NCBI GenBank assembly: GCA_032158125.1
Contig: JASKOT010000003.1
Location: 806,001-870,000 of the forward strand
DNA: 64,000 bases
Origin: Papiliotrema nemorosa
Lineage: Eukaryota > Basidiomycota > Tremellomycetes > Tremellales > Rhynchogastremaceae
Reading direction: 5' to 3'
The position numbers and the translations under genes were made by a program. Under the pieces are notes generated by a model, which was not told where the DNA came from, ran no database searches, and saw only the letters and a program-made list of their open reading frames with translations. Of the stretch, positions 21,095-32,954 are shown in pieces (position 1 is the first letter of the stretch; every line of letters starts with the position of its first letter).

Positions 21095-22947
21095 ATGTCG
21101 TTCCCAGATGGAACGACAAGAATCATCCCGACCGACCATTTGAACACCCTCAAACCCGCATATCTTGTCCGGTTTCCAGAAGATGCGTGGGCTCAATTAG
21201 AGCAGACAGCCTTGGCCGGAGGATCAGTGACCATCAATCTCGATGATGTGATAGTAAGACCTCATCTGCACACGCGGAAAGAGCTGATGGATAGCATATG
21301 AATATCCCCGGATCGGACCCCCTTGAACTTCACCCACAGCCCGCCGGTTCTTCCTCCGAGCTGTATTCATACACCTCGGACACGCTCACTCCCCAAGCTA
21401 TCGCTTCTTCCCGACTGACGGTCCCTTTCAACTCGGCGAGCTCTAGTAAAGCTGCAGACCGGCTTAAAGCGCAGAATGCGGCACATGATAAAGAGAGGAA
21501 GGATAGGGCACAGCGAGTCAAAGGGGAGAAGAAGGCCATTCCTCCGGCATTACACCTTGATCATTCGACCAACATGGCGAGGACAACCAGTAGTCCCGCT
21601 GTGCCGTCTTCGGCCCCTCCCACTGCGACGAGCACACCGATAGTACCGCTTAAAACGAGAGTGGTGCAGCTTCTGGCATTGGGCGCGTCAAGCGTGGAGG
21701 ATATCGTCGCGCGGGTGGGCATGTCTGAGGGAGAGGTCATGAGGGTCGTCCGAGTGGTGAGTCATTTCAAGTATTTGAATGAATACAGTACTGATGGACA
21801 GGTCGGGAAGGAGGTGCCTGAAGGATGGACTCTGCAGCCCAACAAGTACAGCCAGGTCAAAATAGGCCAATGGAAATACACATACGCCGAGAAGATGCGA
21901 GTTCTACGCCTCGCCAAAGAAGCTTTCGACGAGTTGGAACTTCCTGAAGACGCAGATGAACGGGCAGATCTCGATAGGAAGGAGGCAGAGGTCATGAGCG
22001 GAGGATCGTCTTCTTCAGAACGGATTGAAACCCCTCCACCTGCTCCCGCACCCATCCCCGTACCCGCGACGATACCGTCACCCGCGCCTACACCGCCAAA
22101 GAAGGAACGGGTACCCAAGAAGACTGGCTTGAGCCTCATCGGAAAGCAAAAGGCCAAGTTCGCCGCGGAGAAAAGAGCAGCTTCGTTGCCCAACGTGAAG
22201 AAGGTGGACGGGACGGCTAGCCCAAGGCTGGAACAGAGCCCGAGTCGGACAATCGAGCAGAGGCCAGCTTCTCTGGTGACGAAGAACAAGGAATTATCCT
22301 CGAGCACCACCCAAAAGCAGACGCCGGCGACTAAGAGCGAATCCACGAAAACCCGCATTTCTCCAGCCCCAACGACATCCAGCGAGGAGTCTGTCAAGAT
22401 CGAAAAGGCAATTAAGAGGAAGAGAGAGGATGATAGTCACGCACCTCCTTCTAAGAGGGCTTCATCACCGCCCAAACGAGCGGAGAAACCAAAAAAGGGG
22501 ACCTCGTCTTCTACTGCGAGCTCGAGCGAAGAGGTTCGAGGTCGACCGACAACGACTAAACCCGTGGTCAAGGGACCTGAGGATAGGAGGAAAAGGCAAG
22601 GTCGTGTATCGCGGGACTATTCATCTTCCGAAGATGAAGAGCCAAAGGAGCCAAAGAAACGATCACAGCCGCCTTTACGGAAAACTCCGCTCGACAACCC
22701 GCAGCTTAACGGTCACGGGGAGAAGGAAAGACCACCCGATCCAGAAGCCCTTCGAGAACGATACGAAGAGCTCTTCCCCGCCTATGAGCAGCTCAGCAAC
22801 AAGCTTGCGAAACTCCATCGGGATGCAGAAGCAGAGGAAGAGGGTGAAGTGGTTGAGATGGATCAGAGGGAACTGGCAAAGATGGTTGCGAAGTGGGAGA
22901 AGTGGCACAGAGAACTAGAAGGGATCCGAAAGTGGTTCACTACTTGA
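21095..22947 (+). CDS. ELL: RNA polymerase II elongation factor ELL
   Basis: Predicted subunit of the ELL/EAF elongation complex that suppresses RNA polymerase II pausing. Two exons, 21095-21253 and 21340-22947, separated by an 86-nt intron that removes a stop; 588 residues. The N-terminal ELL domain includes PLKTRVVQLLALGASSVEDI and VGMSEGEVMRVVRVV, a winged-helix-like region, then GWTLQPNKYSQVKIGQWKYT. The middle third is Pro/Ser/Lys-rich and disordered with a basic patch at IKRKREDD. The C-terminus is the occludin/ELL domain: ERYEELFPAYEQLSNKLAKL and a coiled-coil up to RKWFTT. Both end domains and their order match animal ELL proteins. Confidence 0.85.
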
Positions 22948-23204
22948 TCGACATCGACGGGCTCATCTTGCTTTTGAATGGTATTTCATGACTTGTATCT
23001 AGGGTTGTACTTTATCTCATGAAGATTTATAATCGACTCTCGTTGAATGTCTGTTTACCATGGACCTAGTGGTGGATCGCAGAAGGCACCGACCATGTCG
23101 CCTCCACCTTGAAAGTCCAGTTTCCCTTCTCTCACCCCTCTCTCCACTGATCCCTCGTCCACCTCGCTCCTCTCATCCCGCACCATACTTCCGAGACCCG
23201 CAAC

Positions 23205-24461
23205 ATGTCCGAAGATCCATCAGGCTGGTCACTGACAGAGTCGGACCCTCAGGTGTTTACGCAACTCCTGCGTGATCTAGGTGTCAAAGGTCTCCAAGTG
23301 GTACGTCGGTGTCCGCGATCTTCGAGCTGCACCTGTAGAGTTCAAAAGACATCAGCTGAGACACCAGGACGATCTATATTCTCTCGACCCAGACACACTG
23401 AGCACGTTGAAGCCTGTTCATGCTCTCATCTTCCTGTTCAAATATGTAGGAGGCGACGACGCGGTGGAAGCGGCTGGTTTCGAGGTGGATCCAATGGACA
23501 CGGGTGTATGGTTTGCCAACCAGGTTAGAACCATTCCGTGTACACCGCCTGCTTATCTGAAGCTAACAGGCCAGGTGATCAACAACAGTTGCGGGACCTT
23601 GGCAGCCTTGAATGCTGTCATGAACATTAAACCTCAACCGTCATCCTTCCCGGACGAAGCCATAGAGTTGGGCGTAAGCTGCACCTTGCTCTACCCATGA
23701 TTGTGCTCACTCTCAGACCGAACTTCAAAATCTGCACGAATTCGGATCAATGATGGAGTCCCTAGAGTGAGCTCTGAAGACGGTGCAGGGTTAGAGCTCA
23801 CCCATAGTCTGGGACATGCCCTCTCTTCCCATCCCCTCATTCGGGAAGTGCACAACTCTTTCTCGAAATCTTCGCCATTCATCATGGACGGTTCTGCCAT
23901 GCCTGATCGGGAAAAGGAGGATCCGTATCATTTCGTGGCGTACGTGCCGATAAATGGGGTTCTTTACGAATTGGACGGTTTAAGAAAGAGCCCGTTAATG
24001 CATGCCGCAGTGGAGGGTGATGAGTGGATGGATCAAGCTAGAGAAACGATAGAAGCCAGGATAGCGACCTATCCTCCTGGATCGGTGAGCTCAAACCTTT
24101 GTGTTCGCTGAAAAACAGGTCATGTTCAACTTGTTGGCTGTGCGGTCGGCTGCTTTGCCCCGCTTAAAACGACTCATCGCTGATCAGTCGACCCCGGCCG
24201 AACTGCGAATACAGCTGGAAGACCAGTTGGAGCACGAAAAGGCAAAGGCGAGTCAGGGAGCTAGGGAGAATGCTCTAAGGAGGCATAACCTCTTGCCGGC
24301 TGTATTTGCCATGTTGACTGCCATGGGCAAGTCTGGCCAAATGGGTGAGTCAGCCCTCGTGAAGGCGGCGCCATTCCTGACAACCAGACAAAGCAGTCGA
24401 AGAGGCTCGAGCCAAGGGCAAGGAAAGGCGTGAAAAGCGACGAGCCAAGGGGGAAGAGTGA
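23205..24461 (+). CDS. UCHL5: Ubiquitin C-terminal hydrolase, UCH37/UCHL5 type
   Basis: Cysteine deubiquitinase; the UCH37 subfamily edits ubiquitin chains at the proteasome. Seven exons: 23205-23300, 23368-23523, 23575-23673, 23717-23766, 23808-24084, 24119-24344 and 24388-24461, giving 325 residues. The start GWSLTESDPQVFTQLL is the classic UCH N-terminus. The catalytic triad is visible: Cys in VINNSCGT (about residue 90), His in DPYHFVAY (about 176) and Asp in YELDGL (about 191), with the oxyanion Gln in FANQ just before. A C-terminal extension (LEHEKAKASQGARENALRRH and a Lys/Arg-rich tail) corresponds to the ULD tail that binds Rpn13. The acceptor at 23367 was chosen because it restores QVDDLYSLDP. 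Confidence 0.93.
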
Positions 24462-24562
24462 TATGACACACTCATCTCCAAGTCGAACATTATTTTCAAG
24501 CAAGATCATTTTCATTCCATGCATTTTCGCTCTCCTTCCACTATGGTCCTACAGTGATTCCT

Positions 24563-25229
24563 CTAGTGGTGAGCCTCGGGAGCGGGGATGTCCTTCTCCA
24601 GGAACGAGAGGTACTCTTGAGCGCCCTCGGCGGTCTCATCTGCAGCAGCAGTCTTGGGAGTGGATGAAGCACCGATCGTAGGCTCCTCGGCGTCGAACTT
24701 GGAAAGTTCAGCAGCGAGGTCGGTAGGAAGAGCTGGAGCTTGAGGAGGAGTAGGAGCGTTGTAGTTTCGGACGGCACCGGCGTGAGCGTCCTTGCTCTGT
24801 GTTGGCGGAATGACAACGTGACAAGAGGAAGAAGACGAAAATTGGTGGAATGATAGTGACAGGACAGCAGAAGAAAGATGATCAGCACACTCGCAGACAA
24901 AAGACTGGTGTTTCCTGGGACATACCTGGGGAGCAGGCTTGTAGTTTCTCAATTGGTTGAGGTAAAGATCCTGGACGAGGTCTGCTATCAGCATCGACGA
25001 CCCGAGGAGCTCGAATCCGACGCAGAAAACGCGAAGACTCATGACAGCGGCGATGGATCACACTTACCCTTCTTGGCCGCAACCGAGACTGAGAAAGATC
25101 GAGAGAAAGCAGGGGCAGCGACCCGTCGAGCCTATTTTATCAGCTCTCTCCCCATCAACCGCGTGACCAAAGAGTGATGAAAAGGACGCTGATATCGACA
25201 CATACACCGAGACGAAGAACAGAAGCCAT
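24563..25229 (-). CDS. ATP14: Mitochondrial ATP synthase subunit h (Atp14)
   Basis: Peripheral-stalk subunit of the mitochondrial F1Fo-ATP synthase. Four exons: 25229-25206 (24 nt), 25131-25068, 24984-24926 and 24796-24563, giving 126 residues, the usual size. The N-terminus MASVLRLGARRVAAPAFSRS is a mitochondrial presequence rebuilt over intron 1. The mature part begins AAKKADLVQDLYLNQLRNYK, the conserved Atp14 core, and continues KDAHAGAVRNYNAP. The C-terminal half is acidic and Ala/Pro-rich, ending in EYLSFLEKDIPAPEAHH. Two introns (129 and 83 nt) are longer than the local norm. Confidence 0.9.
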
Positions 25230-26120
25230 TTTTGAAAGATGTACAAAAGACTGAACGAGTGTTGAGGGGAGATTGACAGGTCTAGGTGTGTAGAAGGGGC
25301 AGATCGGAAGTAACCTCGAGAACTCAGGGCGAAACGGCCGACCTGAGATAGGCGTGTCAGATTTGGTTATTAGGCATGCATGCATGAATGAATGAATGAA
25401 TGAATGAATGAATGAATGAATGAATGACTTTGATCTCCCATACCACGGTAGCCATACGAAGAGCATGAGCTGCATGCATCCAAGACCATCATGAAGACAC
25501 AAGGCAGAAGCTAGAAAGGAATCATGCATTCGCCGCAGCATGTACAGCAGGAGCTTCGTTCTTTCCATGTCACCCGCCACAAACGATGAATCCCCTCGAT
25601 CCCCGTATCCCAGATGAAAACACATTGATCCTGTCACATTGAATAAACCTATCTAATCCTTCCCACATGCTCTTGGAGTCAGACCGTATAATCATAGCCG
25701 TCCCTTTAGTAACAAGGATGGGTGGCCGCCAGACGGCACTTGTCATACTGGCTCGACTGCTGATACCGAGATATCAGAGGAGCTGTCGACTGGTTCTGCG
25801 GCCATGGAGAGTCATCATTTCTAACTGTTCTCCGTCAGTTCCTGCTCGTATCTCTCGTCACTTCATCGGACTCACAAACATAAGGAAGGATGGGAAAACT
25901 CCATATGATTCATCCCACATTTTGGGTGCTACGCGAGAGGGAGGCAATGACGTGGTATTTTATCTTTGTTGTTCCCCCTCGATGCGTTATCAGTGACCCC
26001 TGGATATGCGCGTCGGGATATCTTCATGACCGGACGACGAATGACTGAGATTACTGTTTTTAGCTGAAAGTATGCCCAGGTAGAGCATAAGGTGCTCACG
26101 GCTCGGTCGAAAGTCTCGCA
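25230..26120. other. Divergent intergenic region with a tetranucleotide repeat
   Basis: This lies between ATP14 (minus) and the ARID gene (plus). It holds the (ATGA)11 microsatellite. Short frames are present but none is convincing. Confidence 0.45.
25384..25427. repeat. (ATGA)11 microsatellite
   Basis: Eleven perfect tandem copies of ATGA (44 nt), preceded by a short GCAT repeat. It sits about 155 bp upstream of the ATP14 start codon. A locus like this commonly varies in copy number. Confidence 0.95.
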
Positions 26121-29100
26121 ATGAGCTACAGAATCCAGGATTCTCTCGACCAGCATCGGCGAAGCAAGAGGGAAGCTCTGCAGGAGCAGCTTCGGCTACT
26201 GGATGAGGACGAGTGAGTTCACCTCCACCGGGGCATGGATGGGCTGTACGTTGACGGAGAGACGGCGTGCACAGTTACAATACGGCAACACCTCCTCTTC
26301 TGCCTCATCTTCCTCCCAAAACCTCCCTTCGACTCAGCACTCATGGTATCAGAACGATCAAGAAACGGCTACAACCTGGGCTGATATCCCGGACCATCCT
26401 CGATCTGATTCAGTCACCTCGCATACGAATCGAAAACAAACGTCATCTTATCCTCGTTCACAAGCTTGGAACCCTCAACCACAAGCTGTCAACCCTCCGT
26501 CCCAAAGCTCTAATCATGCATCGTCGAGTCAAAGTCGAGCTCAACATTCTCAACATGTATCAAATGCCACTGCGTTACGAAACTACCTCAGTCCTGATCC
26601 TGCCAACTCGAGTGGAAAGCCAGCGGTACCGTCTCAGGAGCAGGTACATGATTATCTGAGAACGCATATGGGCTACAAGGATGGTGTCTACACAAACTGC
26701 TCGATATCGGGCCATTCATTCGACACTTATTCTTTGTTCACAGCGGTTGTCAGGCTGGGAGGGAGCAGCAAGGTCAGTCACTGGCTACTACCCTGGGCTT
26801 CATGCTCACCCTCAGATTAGTCGTCAGAATCAATGGCCTGTTGTGGCCGCTGCTCTTGGGTTCCCCGCAGAGTCAACCCCCACAGCAGGTGCAGGTCATC
26901 CCCGATCGCATGCTCGGGCCGCAGAGGAATTGCGAGAGTTCTTCTTGCGATTGCTAGGGGGTCTGGAAATATTGTGGGAGAAGACAAAAGGTGGATCGCA
27001 GCAGGACTTTTCGCTTGGACAACCACCTGCTTCATCACGTAGGCAAGCTGCGCCATCTACCTCCCCGAATATGGCCCCGCCTGGACCAAGTTGGCAACCC
27101 CAAGCAGATGGCGGTCCAGCCGAAGGTTATCTGCCAACTCCAACGACCGGACGAACTTTCCCCGCCGCCCTTCAGGTCCAGGATCTGACCCATTCCAAGC
27201 CCAAGAAAGTGACCAAGTCCTTCAACCCTGCCGGAGGATCCTCGACTTCCACCAATAACAACCACCTCTATTCTGCATCAACCGGACAGCAAGTCAACGG
27301 CAACAGCGACGGTGCACGACCGACCCTCTCGCCAGTCGGACAGTCGTATGTCCAACAAACGGTCTATCCCGCCCAACTGACCTCGAAGCGACGCTCACAG
27401 TCAACCAGACCAACGCCGGCTCCCGCTTCAACGTCACGTTCAGCTGCCAGTGGGCCTTCTTTGACTGCCGCCTCCACGCAGATTGATACAGCTCGATCCT
27501 CACAACAAACAGCATCCTCATTTGCACCGCCTGAGCGACAATCAAACTCGTTCATGGAATCAGACCCGCCTCACATCGCTACATTCGATAATCTGGTGGA
27601 GTCTCAAGCACTCCCTCTGCCAAATTATGGCGCAAACTCACCTCTTCCGACTTTCATGTCGACGCATATAGAGTACGCTTGGCGGGCACACGAGCTGCGA
27701 ACGTCTATTCGAAAGATGTCCTCTCAGGAACCTCATCGATCAATTCTGGCAGAAGAGATTATCTGGTGGAACCGCCTAGGTGAGCCTTGAGTCTTGAGTC
27801 GGATGAAATCAAGCTGAGATATAGTTCTTTTACTGCAGAAGAACCCCTCAGTCGTGATCCCCAAGCCACCGGGTTCTGCGCAATCCGCTCCCACGCCGAG
27901 ACCTCCTTCACCCGGCCCTCCCTTGCCAACAACCATCGCACCAACGTCCATACATCATCTTGTACAACAGCCTGCTGGACCAGCAATACCTTCTATCGAT
28001 CCGGTCGCGTCCGCGGATGTGTCGCCGGATCCTCAGACAGCTGGACGGGACCCGACCCAGAAGAAGAAGCGCGTTAGGAACCCAAAGGCTAACCTACCCC
28101 TCCTAGAGCCAGGAATCGTTTCGCAAGCAGATGCCAATGGGAAAATGATAGGAGCAAATGCAGCTGGACAGTCTGTCAAGAAGAAACGAGGCAGACCACC
28201 AAAGGATAGGACTGGCGAGGATCCAGCTTCGACGAAGCGACGACCAAAGAAACCGAAAGTCGCTCATCCATCGTCTGCAGTGCTGGATCCAGCCTTTATC
28301 AGTGCCGCAGCTGGTCCGACAACTTCGATGACCATCACCGAAGCTTTATCTAATGGCGCCGAAGCCGCTTCTTCGCTGGCGGGAGGTCTCTCACGAAATC
28401 AAGGGCAGAGCTCAACTCCGGCAGCCGATTTCTTGCAGATGATATATGCGCGACAGAATGCTCTACCACAGACGATCGGTGGACCCGTGCCATTGTCTGA
28501 TCTTTCGACGACACCGATTAGCTCTTTAAGGCCTACTGATGGTCAGACAGAAGCGACCCCGGTACGCGGCGCGCAGGGCTCTCCAGCACAGCGAGTGGAC
28601 CCGCAAGGCAAGGTGATTCCCACTGTGATGAGCGAAGCTCGCAGCAAGGCTGCCAAGGAGCGATGGGAGAGGCTCAGAGCCGAAAAACTGGCCGGACCTC
28701 CCCCTCCACCTCCTGAACCTGTGCTCATCTATGGCCCTTACACCGAGTCGGGTGAGGTACCAGTCGTCGTCAAGAAGCGGAAACCCTACGGTCCTCGTGC
28801 CAAGAGGATCATCGACGACGGTCGACCTGTATTCCTACGTGCGCCCTCTGTGGTTGACAGCGCGTCGCCTAAGCGTATCTTGCACCTCGGAGAGCGGGTC
28901 AGTCATGCGTTTATATCCGAACGCGATGCCAAGACGCCCACAAAAATCTCCACAAAGCGATCCAAATTGTCAAAACCCCTGTTACGCCGACGACCTGATC
29001 TGCAGACTGACGGTGAAGCCGGACCATTATCTGAAACAGAGCCGTCGACCTTGGCTGAATCAACGATTATAGAGATCGAGGACAACGATGAAATTGACGA

Positions 29101-32100
29101 TAGTCCATTCTTGGAGCTATCGCAATCATTCGCACCTCCTTCGCCGCCGAAGCCGAGATCCAAACCATTCGTCGACTATGTAGCGCCAGGAGCTCGCAAG
29201 GATGAGGTACCCGACGCGGCCGAAACGGATCTACGGCCAATTTTAGGCAACTCTGAGCCTATCCTGGATCCTGAGGCTGTGGAAATCATGGAAAAATTGG
29301 TCGAGCAGTTGAACAATTCGGAATCGGTCGAGTTCACCAAAACCAAGGGCAAGGGCAAGGGTAATAGCAGAGGACGAGCGTCAATGGTCATTCCAGAGAC
29401 TACGCTCGAGTCTGAACTCGAAAACGTCGAGTTGACGCCGACCGCTCCAGGGGCTAAAGGCAAAGGCACAAACAGTGCGAAAGGAAAGAAAAGCCAGAAC
29501 ATTGTCGAAGTTGTTCTACCAGTGCGCGCAACGCCGCTCACCAAGCAAGTCGCGCCCTCATCTCAACGCTCGACAAGGTCGCAGCCTAGCCCTGCCCCAG
29601 CAAACACGACGCCATCCAAAACTCCCTCGAACTCTGTCGCTCCAGAAAGAACCTTACCCTCGAGCCACGGTAAATCGTCACTTCGGAATGAGGTCAAGCG
29701 TCTTAAACACAGCCCGCCGCCGTCATCCCAGTCCGCTCGAGGTGCTGAAGCAACGCCGACAATGTCAAATCTCGCAAGATCTCGCGGCGGACCACTAGCG
29801 GCGGCGCTACAATCCCGTCCGAACGTCGATATACAGACAAAGAAAGTCGGGAGGAAAACTTTGTATCATGCCCCACGAGCCGCTTCGATCCATTCCTCAT
29901 CAGTGGTATTCGTGCCGTCCATTAAGGGCAAGGCCAAGGCGAGCCTATTGAGGAAGTCTATCTCGCAGCAGTCCACATTTCCTTCAGCAACTCGACCGAA
30001 CAAGAGAAAGGTCGAAACTGAGGAGGAGTGGCTAATAGCGAAACGGAGAACTATGGAGATCGGTCTCGTCGATCGAGTCAAGGTGTCACTCCCGATCGCG
30101 GACGCTCGTCGTACAAAACTGATTCTATCGGGATATTACGGTACGCGCACATCTCCGATGCTGACAATGTTGTTAATCCACAGATCCATTTCGCGATGAC
30201 GACTCGGACGATGAGGATCTTACTCGACACGCGCATATCCCTCTTAGACCCAGCAAATCCACTCGAGGTTCTCGACCCATTCGGCCTACCGAACCGGAAG
30301 ACATTCCACTCAGATTTCTACACCGACCAGGTCCAGCTCTCGTCGAGCCCTTCAAGTCGGTTCTTTCCGAGTCAACTCTGTTGAGACGATTGACCAATTC
30401 GCCATGCGAGTGGAAAGGGTGTTCTGCTGTTCTCGCTAGCGAAGTGCTGCTTCAGAAGCACGTCAACTTCAATCGACACACATCTGAAGCTAGTTCTAAA
30501 ACTGGAGTGAGTCTTGACTGCAATGCGAAGATCTGTGAAGCTCATTGTAGCCATTTTCGCAAACACTCTGGAGATGCCACTGGCGGGAATGCGAGAGCTC
30601 TTGCTTTACGTCAGAAGCCGCACTTTCGCAACACCTTACAGCTCGACACATTTCACGAAATCTTACTTGTCCTTTTGGAGCTTGCGATCTCACTTCGCCA
30701 AACATATCGCACCTCTCTCGACACGCCATGAAGCAACACGAGTCGGATGATCCTCGACCCCTGGCGGATTTGTCTGAACGAATAGAACCGCCTAAACCCG
30801 TCCAAGCGCTGCCTGAGATCGCTAGGACTGACGAGCTCACAACCCCACGCATCCCCGGTTCGATCTATACCTCACAGTACAGACGAGACTGGGCGATCGC
30901 TCGAGTCGCCGATAACTGCTTTGGAGGTGATGACCCTATCATGCACGTCGAGCATGCGCCCCATATGCTCGAGGCAGCGGCGACGTCGGAGGAAGAGAAA
31001 ACGACGGACAATGCTGACGAGGAGGGAGATGCGAACGACATGGAAAACGACCTCTACAACGCTAATGAGATGGACGAGCAACGGGCGGCTGATCGGAAAG
31101 AGGGAAAGCCGTCGAGATGGCAACCCGTGATACTCGTCCCGTCCCGCTCGGCATTACGCTCGGGGTCAGGCAAAGTCGGCGGAACCGCTGAGGAGCCAAT
31201 CGTGCTGGACGACGACGAGGTATCTGGTGACGAGTCAGACGAAATCGAAGGAGGGCAAACACACCAAGAAAACCAGGACGGCGGGGTTCTGCCAGACATT
31301 ATGGACGAGGCTGTCGCCAGTGTTGCGAACACCCCCGCAGAAGAGGAAGGCGTCTCGACAATTCAGGCCGGGGACGCAGAACCAGCTGATGTCCCGGAAG
31401 CAGTGGATCAGACCTTGTCTACGGAAGGCGAGAACGCAAATCCGGACACCGTCAAAACGCCCGTGGGAGGCAGTAGTGCTTCGCGGAAGGACGCCACCGA
31501 GGAAGGGGAGCATCAAGATACACCGGCCGTACAATCGGCGAGTGAGACGTCTGCCAAGGAGGACGACGATGAGACAATGGACGAGGATGAAGTCCTGGCT
31601 CTTACGACGGAGGGTCCACAGATCGACTCCGACGCGGAAGGTAACCATGAACAGTTGGCCAGGATTGTGTGGCAAGAAGCAGCTCAAGATATGGGCCTTC
31701 GGCCGGCAGAGTTGTCTGCAATTAACAACAATGCGGCGGATGCGATCGCGAAGTCGTTGCCGGCGAACACTATGGAGGGAACCATGCCATCCACGGCGGT
31801 CGAAGTCGAGACTTTTCTGGAAAAAAGCGCAAACGAAGCAAACGTGACCAGCCAGTCCGACGACCAGGACAACGTTGTCGAGATGGCCATCGAACTCGAT
31901 CTCCAACAGGCTTCCGCAACCTTCCTAGAATCTGATATTCCTGCCACTGTGAATCTTGGGGAAAACTCTACACCGGGAGCTTTTGCAGATGTCGTTGATG
32001 CTCTCGCCAAGGCTCAAGCGCTTCCCGGCAGCGCACCAGCTTCGTTTTCGGACGACACCGATGCTGGCGGTGCCAACGCCGAGGTCCCCGCTTCACCGGC

Positions 32101-32614
32101 AACAGACGAGATCGCCAAGATTACATCTGAGGAAACGGATGGTCAGGTCCAGCCGGAGATCCCAGCTTCGGTACTGGCGACCGAGGGAAATCTGACATTC
32201 GAGGAGCCAACCTCGGACGCAGCGGCAGAGCCGGGTAGCGAGCCGGAGGGGGAAATCTCGCTCCCAAAGACCTTGGTCCATGATGCGGTGGGAATCACTG
32301 GAGTTAGAAAACCTCCCGATGAGACTCAGAAAGATTCAGCCATTCAGAACGAAACGACCGCGACTCTTGCCGAAGATATGATTGGCAAGGAAAATGTGGT
32401 GGAGTTTGCGACTGCAATCAGCGAGACGGCTCATGATGCCGACGCTCATCAGGGACCAACATCTGCGGTGTCCAGGGCCGACAGCGTCTCAGAAGAGGGA
32501 GAGGCGAAGGTGGAAGAGTCAATGGAGGATTCGGTGGATGAGTTAGTAGGAAAGCCGGGGGAGAGGTCAACAGATGATATTGTGGAAGAGTCCGTCACGG
32601 AAGGCGTGGCATGA
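26121..32614 (+). CDS. ARID domain, AT-hook and C2H2 zinc-finger chromatin protein
   Basis: Predicted DNA-binding subunit of a SWI/SNF- or RSC-type remodelling complex. Six exons: 26121-26212, 26262-26772, 26816-27779, 27825-30140, 30184-30506 and 30551-32614, giving 2,089 residues. The ARID domain spans about residues 155-260 (EQVHDYLRTHMGYKDG ... TAVVRLGGSSK joined across intron 2 to ISRQNQWPVVAAALGF). An AT-hook (KKKRGRPPKD) lies near residue 640. Three C2H2 fingers cluster at about 1369-1465: CEWKGC with QKHVNFNRH, CHWREC with LSQHLTARH, and CPFGAC with LSRHAMKQH; intron 5 lies between the first and second. After them comes an acidic, disordered tail of about 620 residues. ARID plus C-terminal zinc fingers recalls ARID2 and Rsc9. 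I extended exon 4 from the acceptor at 27824 because it alone keeps frame. Confidence 0.85.
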
Positions 32615-32954
32615 GCCATGACGGCTGCCGAAGACGCCCTGGATTTGGACATCTAGTCCCTCACCTCATATCAGGTAGCCGACTTGGCATTGTCCCAAGT
32701 ATGTTCAATTATATTATGATTCAGATGTCACGACGGGAACGCCATTACGATGCATGCGATGATCATTATGCCGTTACAGAAAGTGAAGCCGATGCCACGA
32801 AGCGCCTCCCGGCATGGACTAAGGTCGGTCATCGGTCAACCGACTCTGAAGCAGCTTCAGAGCTGATGACAGCCACATCAGTGGTTGACATGAGCAGACC
32901 GGCTCTGATTCCCTTCGCAACGGCTTTTGGTCTCTGTGGTTGGACCCCTCGCTC
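32615..32954. other. Intergenic region upstream of the NAPE-PLD-like gene
   Basis: No coding frame I can support; likely the 3' UTR of the ARID gene and a short promoter. Confidence 0.45.

Noticed and set aside
21254..21339. Apparent frameshift between two frames of ELL
   Set aside because: A GTAAGA...CCACAG intron of 86 nt joins the two frames in phase, so no frameshift is needed.
21762..22397. 211-codon frame antisense to ELL
   Set aside because: Low-complexity shadow of the Ser/Pro/Lys-rich middle of ELL.
30507..30550. Apparent break of the ARID gene into two genes near 30.4-30.7 kb
   Set aside because: A 44-nt GTGAGT...TGTAG intron restores one frame and reveals two more C2H2 fingers, so I treat it as one gene.
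31235..31906. 223-codon antisense frame over the ARID gene tail, and the 206-codon plus-strand frame beside it
   Set aside because: Both arise from the biased codon use of the acidic tail; neither has splice or domain support.
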